This document shows, one piece after another, positions 1 through 12,516 of a stretch of DNA of 64,000 nucleotides. The notes beneath the pieces are model-generated. The model saw only the letters and a list, made by a program, of their open reading frames with translations, ran no database searches and was not told where the DNA came from. The position numbers were made by a program, and so were the translations under genes. This DNA is from Microbacterium profundi. Its GTDB lineage: Bacteria > Actinomycetota > Actinomycetes > Actinomycetales > Microbacteriaceae. The first letter of the stretch is position 1, and every line of letters begins with the position of its first letter. The stretch covers positions 1 through 64,000 of the forward strand of contig NZ_JPSY01000004.1 of NCBI RefSeq assembly GCF_000763375.1, in the 5' to 3' direction.

Positions 1-30
1 ACACCGCCGAACTTCTCTTAGAAGAAACAA

Positions 31-60
31 AATGGCCACCCAACGCAGGGTGGCCATTTT
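31..60 (+). terminator. Rho-independent terminator of the upstream gene
   Basis: An 11-bp perfect stem (31-41 with 48-58) around a 6-nt loop is followed by a short T run ending at 60. The gene it terminates lies left of the window. An ATG at 32 falls inside the stem, so it should not be used as the start of the next gene. Confidence 0.85.
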
Positions 61-91
61 GCGTTCACCAGGAAGTGGAGAGAATCAGATC

Positions 92-1243
92 ATGCCGAAT
101 GAGGATGAGCGTCGACCGCGACGCGACGACGACTCCAGTGCCCGACGAAACGATCGTCAGGGCCGGCCTCCGCGCACTGATCGCTCGGCTTCCTCAGGAG
201 GTTCCGGCGCTCCGCGCCGTGACAGCGCACCCCGACGGGACAGCGCACCCCGACGGGACAGCTCCGGTGCACCCCGACGGGACGGCGCAGCCCGTCGTGA
301 CGGCGCCGGCGCGCCCCGTCGTGACGGCGCAGCCCCCCGTCGTGAGGGCGGGTACGTCAAGCGCGACGGTGCAGCCCCTCGTCGTGAGGGTGATCGCCGC
401 GAAGGCGGCCACCAGAAGCGCGAAGGCGGCTACCAGGGCCGCGACGGTGCACCTCGTCGGGATGACCGCAGCTCCGGCGGCCGCGGATTCCCGCAGCGTG
501 CTGGCACCGGTCGTGACCGGCCGGACCGCCAGAACGATGACCGTCCGCGCCACGATGACCCCGCGATCCCCGAGGACATCACGCCCAACGATCTGCATTC
601 CTCGGCGCGCAACGAGTTGAAGACGCTGAGCAAGGAGAACGCCGATGAGGTCGCACGGCATCTCGCGATGGCGGCCAAGCTCATCGACGAGGATCCTGCT
701 CTCGCTCACCAGCATGCCCTCGCGGCATCCCGTCGCGCCGGCCGCATCGCCATCGTCCGCGAATCGCTCGGCATCACCGCGTACGCGACCGGTGATTTCG
801 CCCTGGCACTGCGCGAGCTGCGCACGTATCGCCGCATCTCGGGCAAGGATGACCAGATCGCGCTGATGGTCGACAGCGAGCGTGGCATCGGGCGTCCTGA
901 CCGAGCCCTCGAGACCGGCCGCGCTGCGGATCGTTCGAAGCTCCCCACGCCCGTGCGCGTCGCTCTCGCGATCGCGATGTCGGGCGCACGTCTCGATCTC
1001 GGCGACACCGAGCTCGCTCTGGGCGAGCTGCAGATCCCCGAGCTCGACCCCGATCGTGCTTTCGAGTGGAGTCCTGCGCTGTTCGCCGCCCACGCCGCCG
1101 TGCTCGAGGACCTCGGTCGTGACGACGAAGCGGCATTCTGGGCGGAACGCGCCGATGTCGCCGCCGATGCGCTGGGTATGGGAGGCGACGACGAAGACGA
1201 GATCTTCGTGGAGGACGGCCTGATCGAGAGCGAGGAGTCCTGA
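92..1243 (+). CDS. TPR-like protein with a long Arg/Asp-rich low-complexity N-terminus
   Basis: The protein has about 383 residues when started at ATG 92, which follows a purine-rich GGAGAGAA stretch; the longer frame from 32 begins inside a terminator. Roughly residues 10-160 are low-complexity, with iterated RRDSAPRRD, RRDGAAPRRE and KREGGYQ-type units, very basic and probably disordered. From about residue 165 an Ala/Leu-rich helical region resembles tetratricopeptide repeats (for example ALAHQHALAASRRAGRIAIV and GDFALALRELRTYRRISG). The end is acidic (GGDDEDEIFVEDG). Its stop directly abuts the GTG of the HAD gene, so the two are probably co-transcribed. The family is known in actinobacteria next to this HAD gene but I know no assigned function. 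The basic tail could bind RNA; that is inference. Confidence 0.75.
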   Translation: MPNEDERRPRRDDDSSARRNDRQGRPPRTDRSASSGGSGAPRRDSAPRRDSAPRRDSSGAPRRDGAARRDGAGAPRRDGAAPRREGGYVKRDGAAPRREGDRREGGHQKREGGYQGRDGAPRRDDRSSGGRGFPQRAGTGRDRPDRQNDDRPRHDDPAIPEDITPNDLHSSARNELKTLSKENADEVARHLAMAAKLIDEDPALAHQHALAASRRAGRIAIVRESLGITAYATGDFALALRELRTYRRISGKDDQIALMVDSERGIGRPDRALETGRAADRSKLPTPVRVALAIAMSGARLDLGDTELALGELQIPELDPDRAFEWSPALFAAHAAVLEDLGRDDEAAFWAERADVAADALGMGGDDEDEIFVEDGLIESEES

Positions 1244-2290
1244 GTGGGACTCTTCTCACGGTCTCATCCTGCTGCGTCGCGCCCGACTCCGCTCGATGGC
1301 GTCGACGTCGTTCTCGCTGATCTCGACGGTGTCGTATACGCCGGACCCGGCGCGCTGCCGCATGCCGTGGAAAGCCTCAACGAGGTCGCGAAGACCCGAC
1401 GGGTCGGCTACATCACGAACAACGCATCCCGCACCGATGCATCCGTCGCCGAGCACCTCACCTCACTCGGTCTGACCGTCGAGGCGAACGAGGTCGTCAC
1501 CAGTCCCCAAGCGGCCATGCGCCTGCTCGCGTCCATCCTGCCCGCCCCTGCGACGCTGCTCATCGTGGGCGGGGAGGGGCTCGTCGTCGAGGCGGAGAAG
1601 GCCGGGTACACGGTCACCCGCAGCGCCGAAGACGGCCCGGACGCTGTCGTGCAGGGCTTTGCCCCCGAGGTCGCGTGGACCGACCTGGCAGAGGCGGCCT
1701 TCGCGCTGAAGGTGCCAGAGGAAGAAGGCGGCATCCCCTGGATCGCCACCAACAGCGACTGGACGATCCCTCAAGCGCGCGGTGTCGCGCCGGGCAACGG
1801 CACGCTCGTCTCCGCCGTGCACACCGCTGTCGGGCGGCTCGCCACCGTGGCTGGCAAGCCGGAGGTTCCGATCTTCGAAGAGGCGATCGCGCGCTTCGGC
1901 GCGACCAAGACGCTGTTCATCGGCGACCGCCTCGACACCGACATCATGGGCGCTGCGCGCGTCGGCATCGACTCCGTGCTGGTGCTCACCGGAATCGACC
2001 GGCCCAAGCACGTGCTCGCAGCACCTGAGGGCTCCAGGCCCACGTACATCCTCAGCGACCTGCGTGAACTGCACGAGCCGTATCCGCAGACGGAGCGCAA
2101 GGACGGTGCCGTCATCGTGAACGGTGCATCGGTGCGCGTCGTCGGGGGAGACGTCGAGATCCTCTCCGAGGGTTCGCGGCAGATCGATCTCGTGCGGGCC
2201 GGCGCGACCGCGATCTGGGATTCCGGCACGCCCGTCTTCGTCCTCCGCGTCCCCGAGAAGCTGTATGAGGATCCGTTCCATCGTCCATGA
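1244..2290 (+). CDS. HAD superfamily (class IIA) sugar-phosphatase-like hydrolase
   Basis: A 348-residue protein with the HAD motif I DLDGVVY near residue 27, motif II around YITNNAS, and motif III/IV GDRLDTDIMGA near residue 228. This pattern and the length suit the NagD/pyridoxal-phosphatase-like class IIA family, cytosolic phosphohydrolases acting on small phosphorylated metabolites; the substrate cannot be read from sequence. GTG 1244 follows immediately after the upstream stop TGA (1241-1243), implying translational coupling. The C-terminal 70 residues extend beyond the usual HAD core. Confidence 0.85.
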   Translation: MGLFSRSHPAASRPTPLDGVDVVLADLDGVVYAGPGALPHAVESLNEVAKTRRVGYITNNASRTDASVAEHLTSLGLTVEANEVVTSPQAAMRLLASILPAPATLLIVGGEGLVVEAEKAGYTVTRSAEDGPDAVVQGFAPEVAWTDLAEAAFALKVPEEEGGIPWIATNSDWTIPQARGVAPGNGTLVSAVHTAVGRLATVAGKPEVPIFEEAIARFGATKTLFIGDRLDTDIMGAARVGIDSVLVLTGIDRPKHVLAAPEGSRPTYILSDLRELHEPYPQTERKDGAVIVNGASVRVVGGDVEILSEGSRQIDLVRAGATAIWDSGTPVFVLRVPEKLYEDPFHRP

Positions 2291-2347
2291 GCGGACCGTT
2301 CGCCGTGCCTCACCGAGCACGTCGGAGCCGCGCCGTAGAGTGGAACC

Positions 2348-2554
2348 GTGAGCGATGAGACGACTGCGACGCCGACCGACGGTCTGTGGAGCCGCCTGCG
2401 CCTGATCGAGGGCCAGCCGCTGGCCGACCGGGCCGATGCGTACTCGACTCTGCACGACGAGCTGTTCCGCCGGCTCGAGAGCGGCACCAGGTTCGATGCC
2501 GGTGAGAAGAACACGGTGAATAGCACCGGCAAGAACTCGTCTGGAGACCGGTGA
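2348..2554 (+). CDS. Small conserved-position hypothetical protein upstream of tlyA
   Basis: A 68-residue hydrophilic protein with no recognised motif. It starts at GTG 2348 and its stop overlaps the GTG of tlyA in a GTGA arrangement (2551-2554), which supports it being translated. It contains an amphipathic segment (WSRLRLIEGQPLADRADAY) followed by a polar tail. Small open frames in this position are common upstream of tlyA in actinobacteria, but I cannot assign a role. Confidence 0.6.
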   Translation: MSDETTATPTDGLWSRLRLIEGQPLADRADAYSTLHDELFRRLESGTRFDAGEKNTVNSTGKNSSGDR

Positions 2555-3348
2555 CGCGCCTCGACGCTGCCCTCGCCGCTCGAGGACTCGCACGTTCACG
2601 CTCGCACGCCGCCACCCTCATCGCCGCGGGCGTCGTGAGCGTCGACGGTCGCCCGATCATCAAGGCCTCGACCTCAGTGGGCGACGAGGCCGTGATCACG
2701 CTCGCCGAGAGCGATCACTACGTGAGTCGAGGAGCGCAGAAGCTCATCGCCGCCCTCGATGCGTTCGAGGTCGTCGTCAACGGACGTCTCGCACTCGATA
2801 TGGGAGCGTCCACCGGCGGGTTCACCCAGGTGCTCCTCGAGCGCGGAGCGCGCAAGGTGCTCGCCGTCGACGTCGGGCACGATCAGCTCGCAGCATCCAT
2901 CGCAGAGGATCCCGCCGTCGTCCACGTCGAGGGATTCAACGTGCGGCACATGACGGGTGAGAGCCTCTCCGAGGCAACAGGGGAGCCGGACGTCCCGGAG
3001 CTCATCGTCGGAGACCTGTCGTTCATCTCGCTCGAGCTCGTCATGCCCGCAGTCGCAGCTGTCGCGGCATCCGATTCCGATATCGTCCTGCTCGTCAAGC
3101 CGCAGTTCGAGGTCGGCCGCACCGCCGTGCGCGGCGGTTTGGTCACCGATCCCGCCACTCGAGCGGATGCCGTCGCCCGCGTCGTCTGGAACGGGTGGGA
3201 TGCCGGATTCGGCATGCTCGGGATCATCGCATCGCCGATCCTCGGCACGCACGGGAACGCGGAATTCCTGGTCCACATGGCGCCCGGCCGTGGGAGCAAT
3301 CCGACACAATGGAGAGAGCGTATCGACGAACTGGCGGGAGGACGATGA
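2551..3348 (+). CDS. tlyA: TlyA-family 16S/23S rRNA 2'-O-methyltransferase (hemolysin-like)
   Basis: A 265-residue protein. An N-terminal S4 RNA-binding domain (about residues 1-60, LDAALAARGLARSRSHAATL) precedes an FtsJ-like Rossmann methyltransferase domain with the SAM-binding motif DMGASTGGFTQVLLERGA near residue 83 and the catalytic-type segments VGDLSFISLE and LVKPQFEVG. The family methylates rRNA 2'-OH groups at the subunit interface and influences capreomycin/viomycin sensitivity in mycobacteria. The start overlaps the previous stop (GTGA) and the stop overlaps nadK (ATGA), so tlyA-nadK-recN form a coupled operon, a standard actinobacterial arrangement. Confidence 0.93.
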   Translation: MTRLDAALAARGLARSRSHAATLIAAGVVSVDGRPIIKASTSVGDEAVITLAESDHYVSRGAQKLIAALDAFEVVVNGRLALDMGASTGGFTQVLLERGARKVLAVDVGHDQLAASIAEDPAVVHVEGFNVRHMTGESLSEATGEPDVPELIVGDLSFISLELVMPAVAAVAASDSDIVLLVKPQFEVGRTAVRGGLVTDPATRADAVARVVWNGWDAGFGMLGIIASPILGTHGNAEFLVHMAPGRGSNPTQWRERIDELAGGR

Positions 3349-4264
3349 ACGAGCGCAATATTCTGGTCGTCGCTCATGCGGGCCGAGACGACACCGTCGC
3401 AGCCGCCCGTCGCGTCATCGAACTTCTTCGCAACGCGGGGGCGAGGCCGGTGCTCTCACCGGACGATCGCGCCGAGCTGTCCGCCGTCGACGGGGACTTC
3501 AGCGACGTCGACGCACTGGGCGACGACGTCGCAGTGGATGACCTGGAACTCGCGATCGTCCTCGGCGGCGACGGCACGATTCTTCGTGCTGCCGAACTCG
3601 TGCGCGGCACGAACAGCGCGCCGGTGCTCGGCATAAACATGGGCCATGTCGGCTTCCTCGCCGAGATCGAACGAGACGCCATGGACGATGCCGTGGAGCG
3701 CGTCATCGCGCGCGACTACGCGGTCGAGGAGCGCCTTGCCCTCGCCGTGCGTGTCAAGGATGCTGCCGGCAAGGTCGTCTTCGAGACATGGGCGCTGAAC
3801 GAGGCCACCGTCGAGAAGGCGAGCCGCGAGCGCATGATCGAGGTCGTCGTCGAGATCGACGGTCGCCCGCTGTCCAGCTACGGCTGCGACGGCATGGTCA
3901 TCTCCACGCCGACCGGCTCCACCGCGTACAACTTCTCCGCAGGCGGACCGGTGATCTGGCCGAGCGTCGAGGCCATCGCCGTGATCCCGCTGTCTGCACA
4001 CGCACTGTTCGCCCGCCCGCTCGTCGTCAGCCCTGACGCGTCGGTCGCGATCGAGATGCTCGAGCGCACCTCTGGCACCGGCATCCTCTGGTGCGACGGC
4101 CGGCGTTCACATGATCTTCCTCCCGGCGCGCGTGTGGTCGCTCGTCGTTCGTCGCGCCCGGTGCGCCTCGCCCGACTGCACCCGACGGCGTTCACCGAGC
4201 GACTGGTGCGCAAGTTCCAGCTGCCCGTCGCAGGATGGCGGGGGCAGGACGGGGGATCGCCGGC

Positions 4265-4268
<4 letters not shown>
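3345..4268 (+). CDS. nadK: NAD kinase
   Basis: A 307-residue protein from ATG 3345, which overlaps the tlyA stop; a longer in-frame extension upstream lies entirely inside tlyA and is rejected. It shows the diagnostic LGGDGTILRAAE motif (residues about 67-78) and the glycine-rich SPTGSTAYNFSAGGP segment of the NAD-kinase fold. It phosphorylates NAD+ to NADP+ in the cytosol. It is followed by recN with a GTGA overlap. Cluster order tlyA-nadK-recN is conserved in actinobacteria. Confidence 0.95.
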
Positions 4269-8266
<3,998 letters not shown>

Positions 8267-8268
8267 TC

Positions 8269-9171
8269 ATGCGCCTGGATCGCGCGATCGACGCGTACCT
8301 CAGGCACGTCACGATCGAGCGCGGCCTTTCCGAGCACACGGTCGGGGCATACCGTCGTGATCTCGATGTGTACCTCGACTGGCTGACCGAGGCAGGCATC
8401 GATGACACCGCTGCGGTGACCGGCGCGATCGTGAGCCGGTTCATCACCGACCGTTCGAGCATCATTCCGCCTCCGGCGGCGACGAGCCTCGCAAGGCTGC
8501 AGTCATCCGTGCGCGGGCTGCATCGTTTCCTGGTGCGCGAGGGCATCGAACCGGAGGATCCGACCGGCAGGCTGCGCCCGCCGAAGATGCCGCAGCGACT
8601 GCCGAAGGCGCTCACGATCGATCAGGTCGAGCGGCTGCTGACGGCTCCCTCTGCGGAGGAGCCCATCGGCATCCGCGACCGCGCACTGCTCGAGCTGCTC
8701 TACGCGACCGGCGCTCGAGTCTCGGAGGCGGTCGGTCTGGACGTCGACGACCTCGCGCACGGAGACGTGCTGCGCCTGCGCGGCAAGGGATCCAAGGAGC
8801 GCATCGTGCCGATCGGCTCCTTCGCGCGCGATGCCGTGGACGCGTACCTCACCCGCGTGCGGCCCGCACTCGCAGCGAAGGGCAAGGCATCGGCGCGGCT
8901 GTTCCTCGGCGCTCGCGGTGCACCGCTGTCACGCCAGAGCGCGTGGCTGGTGATCCGCGCGGCCGCAGAGGCCTCGCACGTCAGCTCGGAGGTGTCTCCG
9001 CACACGCTGCGTCATTCGTTCGCCACACATCTGCTGCAGGGCGGCGCCGACGTGCGCGTGGTGCAGGAGCTGCTCGGGCATGCATCCGTCGCCACCACGC
9101 AGATCTACACCCACGTGTCGGTCGACACGCTCCGCGACATCTACGCCACCTCGCATCCCCGCGCGCGCTGA
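8269..9171 (+). CDS. xerD: Site-specific tyrosine recombinase XerD
   Basis: 300 residues from ATG 8269, two bases after the Nudix stop. The N-terminal SAM-like domain covers residues 1-85 ([20 protein letters not shown]). Catalytic motifs follow in order: [10 protein letters not shown] (Arg), [10 protein letters not shown] (Lys), [12 protein letters not shown] (His, Arg) and [15 protein letters not shown] (His, Tyr nucleophile). XerD with XerC resolves chromosome dimers at dif. Its position before parA/scpAB matches the actinobacterial core order and separates it from the mobile-element integrase at 23.7 kb. Confidence 0.95.
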   Translation: MRLDRAIDAYLRHVTIERGLSEHTVGAYRRDLDVYLDWLTEAGIDDTAAVTGAIVSRFITDRSSIIPPPAATSLARLQSSVRGLHRFLVREGIEPEDPTGRLRPPKMPQRLPKALTIDQVERLLTAPSAEEPIGIRDRALLELLYATGARVSEAVGLDVDDLAHGDVLRLRGKGSKERIVPIGSFARDAVDAYLTRVRPALAAKGKASARLFLGARGAPLSRQSAWLVIRAAAEASHVSSEVSPHTLRHSFATHLLQGGADVRVVQELLGHASVATTQIYTHVSVDTLRDIYATSHPRAR

Positions 9172-9230
9172 GGGCGCACGATTCCGCGGGATCGCCGAGG
9201 CCGCACCCGGCGTACCCATACGTGAATCGC

Positions 9231-9236
9231 TAGAAT
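9231..9236 (+). promoter_or_regulatory. Putative -10 hexamer upstream of parA
   Basis: TAGAAT, a good actinobacterial -10, sits in the 95-bp gap after xerD. It would start a transcript near 9243-9246, so either ATG 9246 is leaderless or the downstream GTG 9267 uses the AGGAG at 9257-9261. Confidence 0.5.
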
Positions 9237-9266
9237 CGAGCAAGCATGAGGGAAGCAGGAGAATCG

Positions 9267-10157
9267 GTGGCTCAGAAAGTGGCGAAGTCCAAGGGAAAGA
9301 CGTCGAACGTCGGCGACACTCCGATGGGACCCACCGGGCGTCCGTATCACGGCTTCCCGACGCCCACTCCGCTCGATGCCCATGGCCCCGCGCGCATCAT
9401 CGCACTGTGCAACCAGAAGGGCGGCGTCGGCAAGACGACCACGTCGATCAATCTCGCCGCAGCTCTCGCCGAATACGGCCGCAAGGTTCTCGCGGTCGAC
9501 TTCGACCCTCAGGGTGCGCTCTCGGCCGGTCTCGGCATCCAGACGCACGACGTGCCGACGATCTACGATCTGCTGCTGGACACGAAGCGCGACGTGCATG
9601 AGGTGATCGTGCCCAGCGGTGTGGAGGGGCTCGACGTCCTGCCGGCGAACATCGATCTGTCGGCCGCCGAGGTCCACCTGGTCAACGAGGTCGCCCGTGA
9701 GACGATCCTGGCGCGTGTGCTGCGACAGGTCGCGGGGGAGTACGACGTCATCCTGATCGACTGCCAGCCCTCGCTCGGGCTGCTCACCGTGAACGCCCTC
9801 ACTGCAAGCCACGGCGTGCTCATTCCACTGGAGTGCGAGTTCTTCGCGCTCCGCGGAGTGGCGCTGCTCATCGAGACGATCGAGAAGGTGCGTGACCGGT
9901 TGAACCCCGGGATCACCCTCGACGGGCTCCTCGCGACGATGTACGACTCGCGCACCCTGCACTCGAGAGAGGTGCTGGAGCGGGTCGTGGAGACGTTCGG
10001 CGATGACGTGCTGGAGACCGTGATCGGACGCACCGTGAAGTTCCCCGACGCATCGGTGTCAGGGGTTCCCATCACCGAGTTCGCGCCGGAGCATGCCGCC
10101 GCACAGGCGTACCTGCGACTGGCGCGGGAGCTGGTCGCCCGTGGCGCCGTCGCTTAG
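9267..10157 (+). CDS. parA: ParA/Soj-family chromosome-partitioning ATPase
   Basis: About 296 residues. The deviant Walker A NQKGGVGKTTTSINLA lies near residue 52, followed by VDFDPQGALSAGLGI and LIDCQPSLGLL, all typical of Soj/ParA ATPases that move or position DNA. GTG 9267 is preferred because AGGAG lies 5 bases upstream; ATG 9246 in the same frame is the alternative. An approximately 45-residue basic N-terminal tail (KVAKSKGKTSN) precedes the ATPase fold. It is followed by scpA and scpB, so it belongs to the segregation/condensation cluster seen in actinobacteria away from the origin-proximal parAB. Confidence 0.92.
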   Translation: MAQKVAKSKGKTSNVGDTPMGPTGRPYHGFPTPTPLDAHGPARIIALCNQKGGVGKTTTSINLAAALAEYGRKVLAVDFDPQGALSAGLGIQTHDVPTIYDLLLDTKRDVHEVIVPSGVEGLDVLPANIDLSAAEVHLVNEVARETILARVLRQVAGEYDVILIDCQPSLGLLTVNALTASHGVLIPLECEFFALRGVALLIETIEKVRDRLNPGITLDGLLATMYDSRTLHSREVLERVVETFGDDVLETVIGRTVKFPDASVSGVPITEFAPEHAAAQAYLRLARELVARGAVA

Positions 10158-11067
10158 CGAAGGATCGCCCGACGCTTCGACAAGCTCAGCGAGCGAATCA
10201 GAAGCGGTCCCTGAGCCTGTCGAGCCGGTCCCTGAGCCTGTCGAAGCGGTCCCTGAGCCTGTCGAAGCGGTCCCTGAGCCTGTCGAAGGGTTCCGCGTCT
10301 CGCTGACGAACTTCGACGGCCCGTTCGACCTTCTGTTGAACCTCATCTCGAAGCACGAGATGGACATCACCGAGGTGTCGCTCAGCGCGGTCACGAACGA
10401 GTTCATCGCGTATCTGAAGGAGATCGACGGCGACGCTCAGGAGCTCGATCAGGCATCCGAGTTCCTCGTGGTCGCAGCGACCCTGCTCGACATGAAGGTG
10501 GCGGGTCTCCTGCCGCAGGGCGAGCTCGTCGACGCCGAGGCCGTCGCGCTGCTCGAAGCACGGGATCTGCTGTTCGCGCGTCTTCTGCAGTACCGCGCGT
10601 TCAAGGAGGTCTCCACCTGGTTCGCCCGCTGCCTGCAGCGCGAGGACCGACGCCATGTGCGGGCCGTGCGCCTGGACGAGAAGCATCGAGCGCGGACGCC
10701 GGAGCTGGTGTGGACCCTGAGCGTGGACGACTTCGCGGCCATCGCGCTGCTCGCGTTCGCGCCCAAGGAGATCCCCAATGTGGGCCTCGACCATCTGCAT
10801 GCGCCGCTGGTCAGCATCCGGGAGCAGGCGGCGATCGTGGTGACGCTGCTGCGCAGCGCCGAATCCTTGACCTTCCGTGAGCTGATCGCCGGCTCGACTG
10901 AGCCCGGCATCGTGGTCGCACGGTTCATCTCAGTGCTCGAGCTCTACCGCCATGCAGCGCTGTCCTTCGAACAACTGGAACCGCTCGGAGAGCTGACGCT
11001 GCGCTGGGCAGCCGACTCCTGGTCGGACGAGACACTCGCAAGCCTGGGAGCCGACTATGACCGATGA
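10141..11067 (+). CDS. scpA: Segregation and condensation protein A (condensin kleisin)
   Basis: About 308 residues from GTG 10141, which overlaps the parA 3' end. The kleisin core starts at residue 49 (FRVSLTNFDGPFDLLLNLIS) and includes the family hallmark HEMDITEVSL. Residues about 11-48 are not conserved ScpA sequence: they translate a reverse palindrome copy followed by four 21-bp tandem palindromes, giving repeated VPEPVEA units. ScpA bridges SMC heads in chromosome condensation and partners with ScpB just downstream (11-bp overlap). Confidence 0.92.
   Translation: MAPSLSEGSPDASTSSASESEAVPEPVEPVPEPVEAVPEPVEAVPEPVEGFRVSLTNFDGPFDLLLNLISKHEMDITEVSLSAVTNEFIAYLKEIDGDAQELDQASEFLVVAATLLDMKVAGLLPQGELVDAEAVALLEARDLLFARLLQYRAFKEVSTWFARCLQREDRRHVRAVRLDEKHRARTPELVWTLSVDDFAAIALLAFAPKEIPNVGLDHLHAPLVSIREQAAIVVTLLRSAESLTFRELIAGSTEPGIVVARFISVLELYRHAALSFEQLEPLGELTLRWAADSWSDETLASLGADYDR
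10175..10192 (-). repeat. Small palindromic repeat, reverse orientation, in the scpA 5' end
   Basis: CTTCGACAAGCTCAGCGA is the reverse-complement form of the local palindrome family and is read in frame in scpA just before the tandem array. Confidence 0.7.
10209..10290 (+). repeat. Four-copy 21-bp tandem array of the palindrome in scpA
   Basis: CCCTGAGCCTGTCGAAG-type units begin at 10209, 10230, 10251 and 10272. The period is exactly 21 bp, so the reading frame is preserved and each unit adds seven residues (VPEPVEA/P). The last unit is the full CCCTGAGCCTGTCGAAGGG. Confidence 0.9.
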
Positions 11068-11683
11068 CACTTCGACGGGCTCAGTGACCGACAGCTCGTT
11101 CCCTGAGCCTGTCGAAACGCGCGAGACGACACCGCTGACCGAGAAGCTCGAAGCCATCCTGCTGATCATCGACGAGCCGCTCGGCCTGGTCGCCCTCGCC
11201 ACGGCTGTCGGAGCGCCCGTTCCCGCCGTACGGCAGGCGATCGAAACGCTGGTCGACGATTACGACGGCAACGGCCACGGCCCGCGCCGTGGATTCGAGC
11301 TGCGTGAGGTCGGCGGAGGCTGGCGGCTGTACGTGCGCGACGATCACGACGCCCTCGTCGCGGACTTCGTCGGCGGGCAGGCGCCGGCACGGCTTTCACA
11401 GGCGGCGCTCGAGACGCTCGCGGTGATCGCCTACAAGCAGCCGGTCACCCGCAGCCAGGTGGCATCGATCAGGGCCGTGAACGTCGACTCCGTCGTGCGT
11501 ACCCTGCTCGCACGCGGACTCGTCACCGAACTGTTCGCCGACTCCGAGACCGGCGCGATCAACTACGGCACGACAGACGCGCTGCTGCAGAACCTCGGCA
11601 TCAACTCGCTCGACGAGCTGCCCCCGATCTCCCCGCTGCTCGACGACGGTGCAGACGGCTTCGACGAAGGAACCATCAGATGA
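11057..11683 (+). CDS. scpB: Segregation and condensation protein B
   Basis: 208 residues with tandem winged-helix domains: TEKLEAILLIIDEPLGLVAL at about residue 30, and QAALETLAVIAYKQPVTRSQ with VDSVVRTLLARGLV, the ScpB signature region. ScpB dimers bind ScpA and regulate SMC. The ATG overlaps the scpA 3' end. Residues 4-24 come from two palindrome copies in opposite orientation (STGS and PEPVE peptides), so the native N-terminus was extended by repeat insertion. The stop overlaps the rluB ATG (ATGA). Confidence 0.93.
   Translation: MTDDTSTGSVTDSSFPEPVETRETTPLTEKLEAILLIIDEPLGLVALATAVGAPVPAVRQAIETLVDDYDGNGHGPRRGFELREVGGGWRLYVRDDHDALVADFVGGQAPARLSQAALETLAVIAYKQPVTRSQVASIRAVNVDSVVRTLLARGLVTELFADSETGAINYGTTDALLQNLGINSLDELPPISPLLDDGADGFDEGTIR
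11068..11086 (-). repeat. Small palindromic repeat in the scpB 5' end, reverse orientation
   Basis: CACTTCGACGGGCTCAGTG, four codons after the scpB ATG, faces the copy at 11101-11116; the pair could form a larger hairpin at the scpB 5' end. Confidence 0.7.
11101..11116 (+). repeat. Small palindromic repeat in the scpB 5' end, forward orientation
   Basis: CCCTGAGCCTGTCGAA read as PEPVE, followed directly by the start of the conserved ScpB domain. Confidence 0.7.
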
Positions 11684-12516
11684 ACAGTATTCCGATCCCT
11701 GAACCCGTCGAAGGGTCAGCCACCCCGCCCGAAGGCGTTCGACTGCAGAAGGTGCTCGCCGCGGCCGGCGTCGCATCCCGCCGCGTGGTCGAGCAGTACA
11801 TCGTCGAGGGGCGCATCCGCGTCAACGGCGTGGTCGTGGAGGAGCTCGGCCGCCGTATCGACCCCGAGACCGACCTGGTCGACGTTGACGGAACGGCGAT
11901 CCAGCTCGACGTCTCCAAGCGCTACGTCATGCTGAACAAGCCGACCGGCGTGGTCAGCACCATGAAGGACGAGAACGGTCGCCCTGATCTGCGCCGGTTC
12001 ACGGAGGACTGGGAAGAGCGCCTGTACAACGTCGGCCGGTTGGATGCCGAGACCAGCGGCCTGCTCATCCTCACCAACGACGGCGAACTCGCGCACGTAC
12101 TCGCGCATCCGTCGTTCGGCGTCACCAAGGTCTACATCGCCAAGGTCGAAGGCGTCGTCACCGCGCAGACGATCCAGAAGCTCACCACGGGCTTCGACCT
12201 CGACGACGGCTTCATCAAGGCCGACAAGGCGCGCCTGCTCGACGCTTCGACAGGCTCAGCGACCGGAAAACCGGCCAGCCTCGTCGAGCTCACCCTGCAC
12301 TCCGGGCGCAACCGGATCGTGCGCCGGATGATGGCCGCGGTGGGTCACCCGGTGACTGAACTCGTGCGCCGGCAGTTCGGCCCGCTCCACCTGGGAACGC
12401 TCCCTGCGGGGAAGACCCGAGAACTGAGTAAAATCGAACGTGGTGCGCTGTTGACTCTCGCGCGCCACGATTCCCCTGCGGACGCTACGCCGGGAGACGC
12501 CCAGGAGACCGAGTGA
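11680..12516 (+). CDS. rluB: RsuA/RluB-family rRNA pseudouridine synthase
   Basis: 278 residues. An N-terminal S4 domain (VRLQKVLAAAGVASRRVVEQ, residues about 20-80) precedes the catalytic domain with the invariant Asp in VGRLDAETSGLLILTNDGEL and the C-terminal LHSGRNRIVRRMMAAVGHPV. The family isomerises a specific uridine in 23S (RluB) or 16S (RsuA) rRNA; RluB is favoured by its position after scpB. The start overlaps the scpB stop and the stop overlaps tyrA. It contains two palindrome copies, one at codons 6-12 and one internal (12245-12261) in a surface loop between catalytic-domain strands. Confidence 0.92.
   Translation: MNSIPIPEPVEGSATPPEGVRLQKVLAAAGVASRRVVEQYIVEGRIRVNGVVVEELGRRIDPETDLVDVDGTAIQLDVSKRYVMLNKPTGVVSTMKDENGRPDLRRFTEDWEERLYNVGRLDAETSGLLILTNDGELAHVLAHPSFGVTKVYIAKVEGVVTAQTIQKLTTGFDLDDGFIKADKARLLDASTGSATGKPASLVELTLHSGRNRIVRRMMAAVGHPVTELVRRQFGPLHLGTLPAGKTRELSKIERGALLTLARHDSPADATPGDAQETE
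11697..11715 (+). repeat. Small palindromic repeat in the rluB 5' end
   Basis: CCCTGAACCCGTCGAAGGG lies in frame (PEPVEG) at codons 6-12 of rluB, ahead of the S4 domain. Confidence 0.75.
12245..12261 (-). repeat. Small palindromic repeat within the rluB catalytic domain
   Basis: CTTCGACAGGCTCAGCG encodes ASTGSA between KARLLD and KPASLVEL. It is the only internal rather than 5'-end copy noted in this gene run. Confidence 0.7.

Noticed and set aside
32..91. ATG at 32 as the start of the first gene
   Set aside because: It lies inside a perfect terminator hairpin; ATG 92 has a purine-rich upstream sequence and starts the plausible protein.
194..1093. Leftward 299-codon frame opposite the first gene
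   Set aside because: It mirrors the high-GC coding strand and is full of low-complexity shadows; no homology is visible.
8269..9171. XerD as a phage-type integrase marking another island
   Set aside because: Its length, motifs and position between the Nudix gene and parA fit the housekeeping XerD; no att repeats are nearby.
10175..10290. CRISPR-like array
   Set aside because: Units are 21 bp with almost no spacer, are palindromic, and are read in frame in scpA. No cas genes are present.
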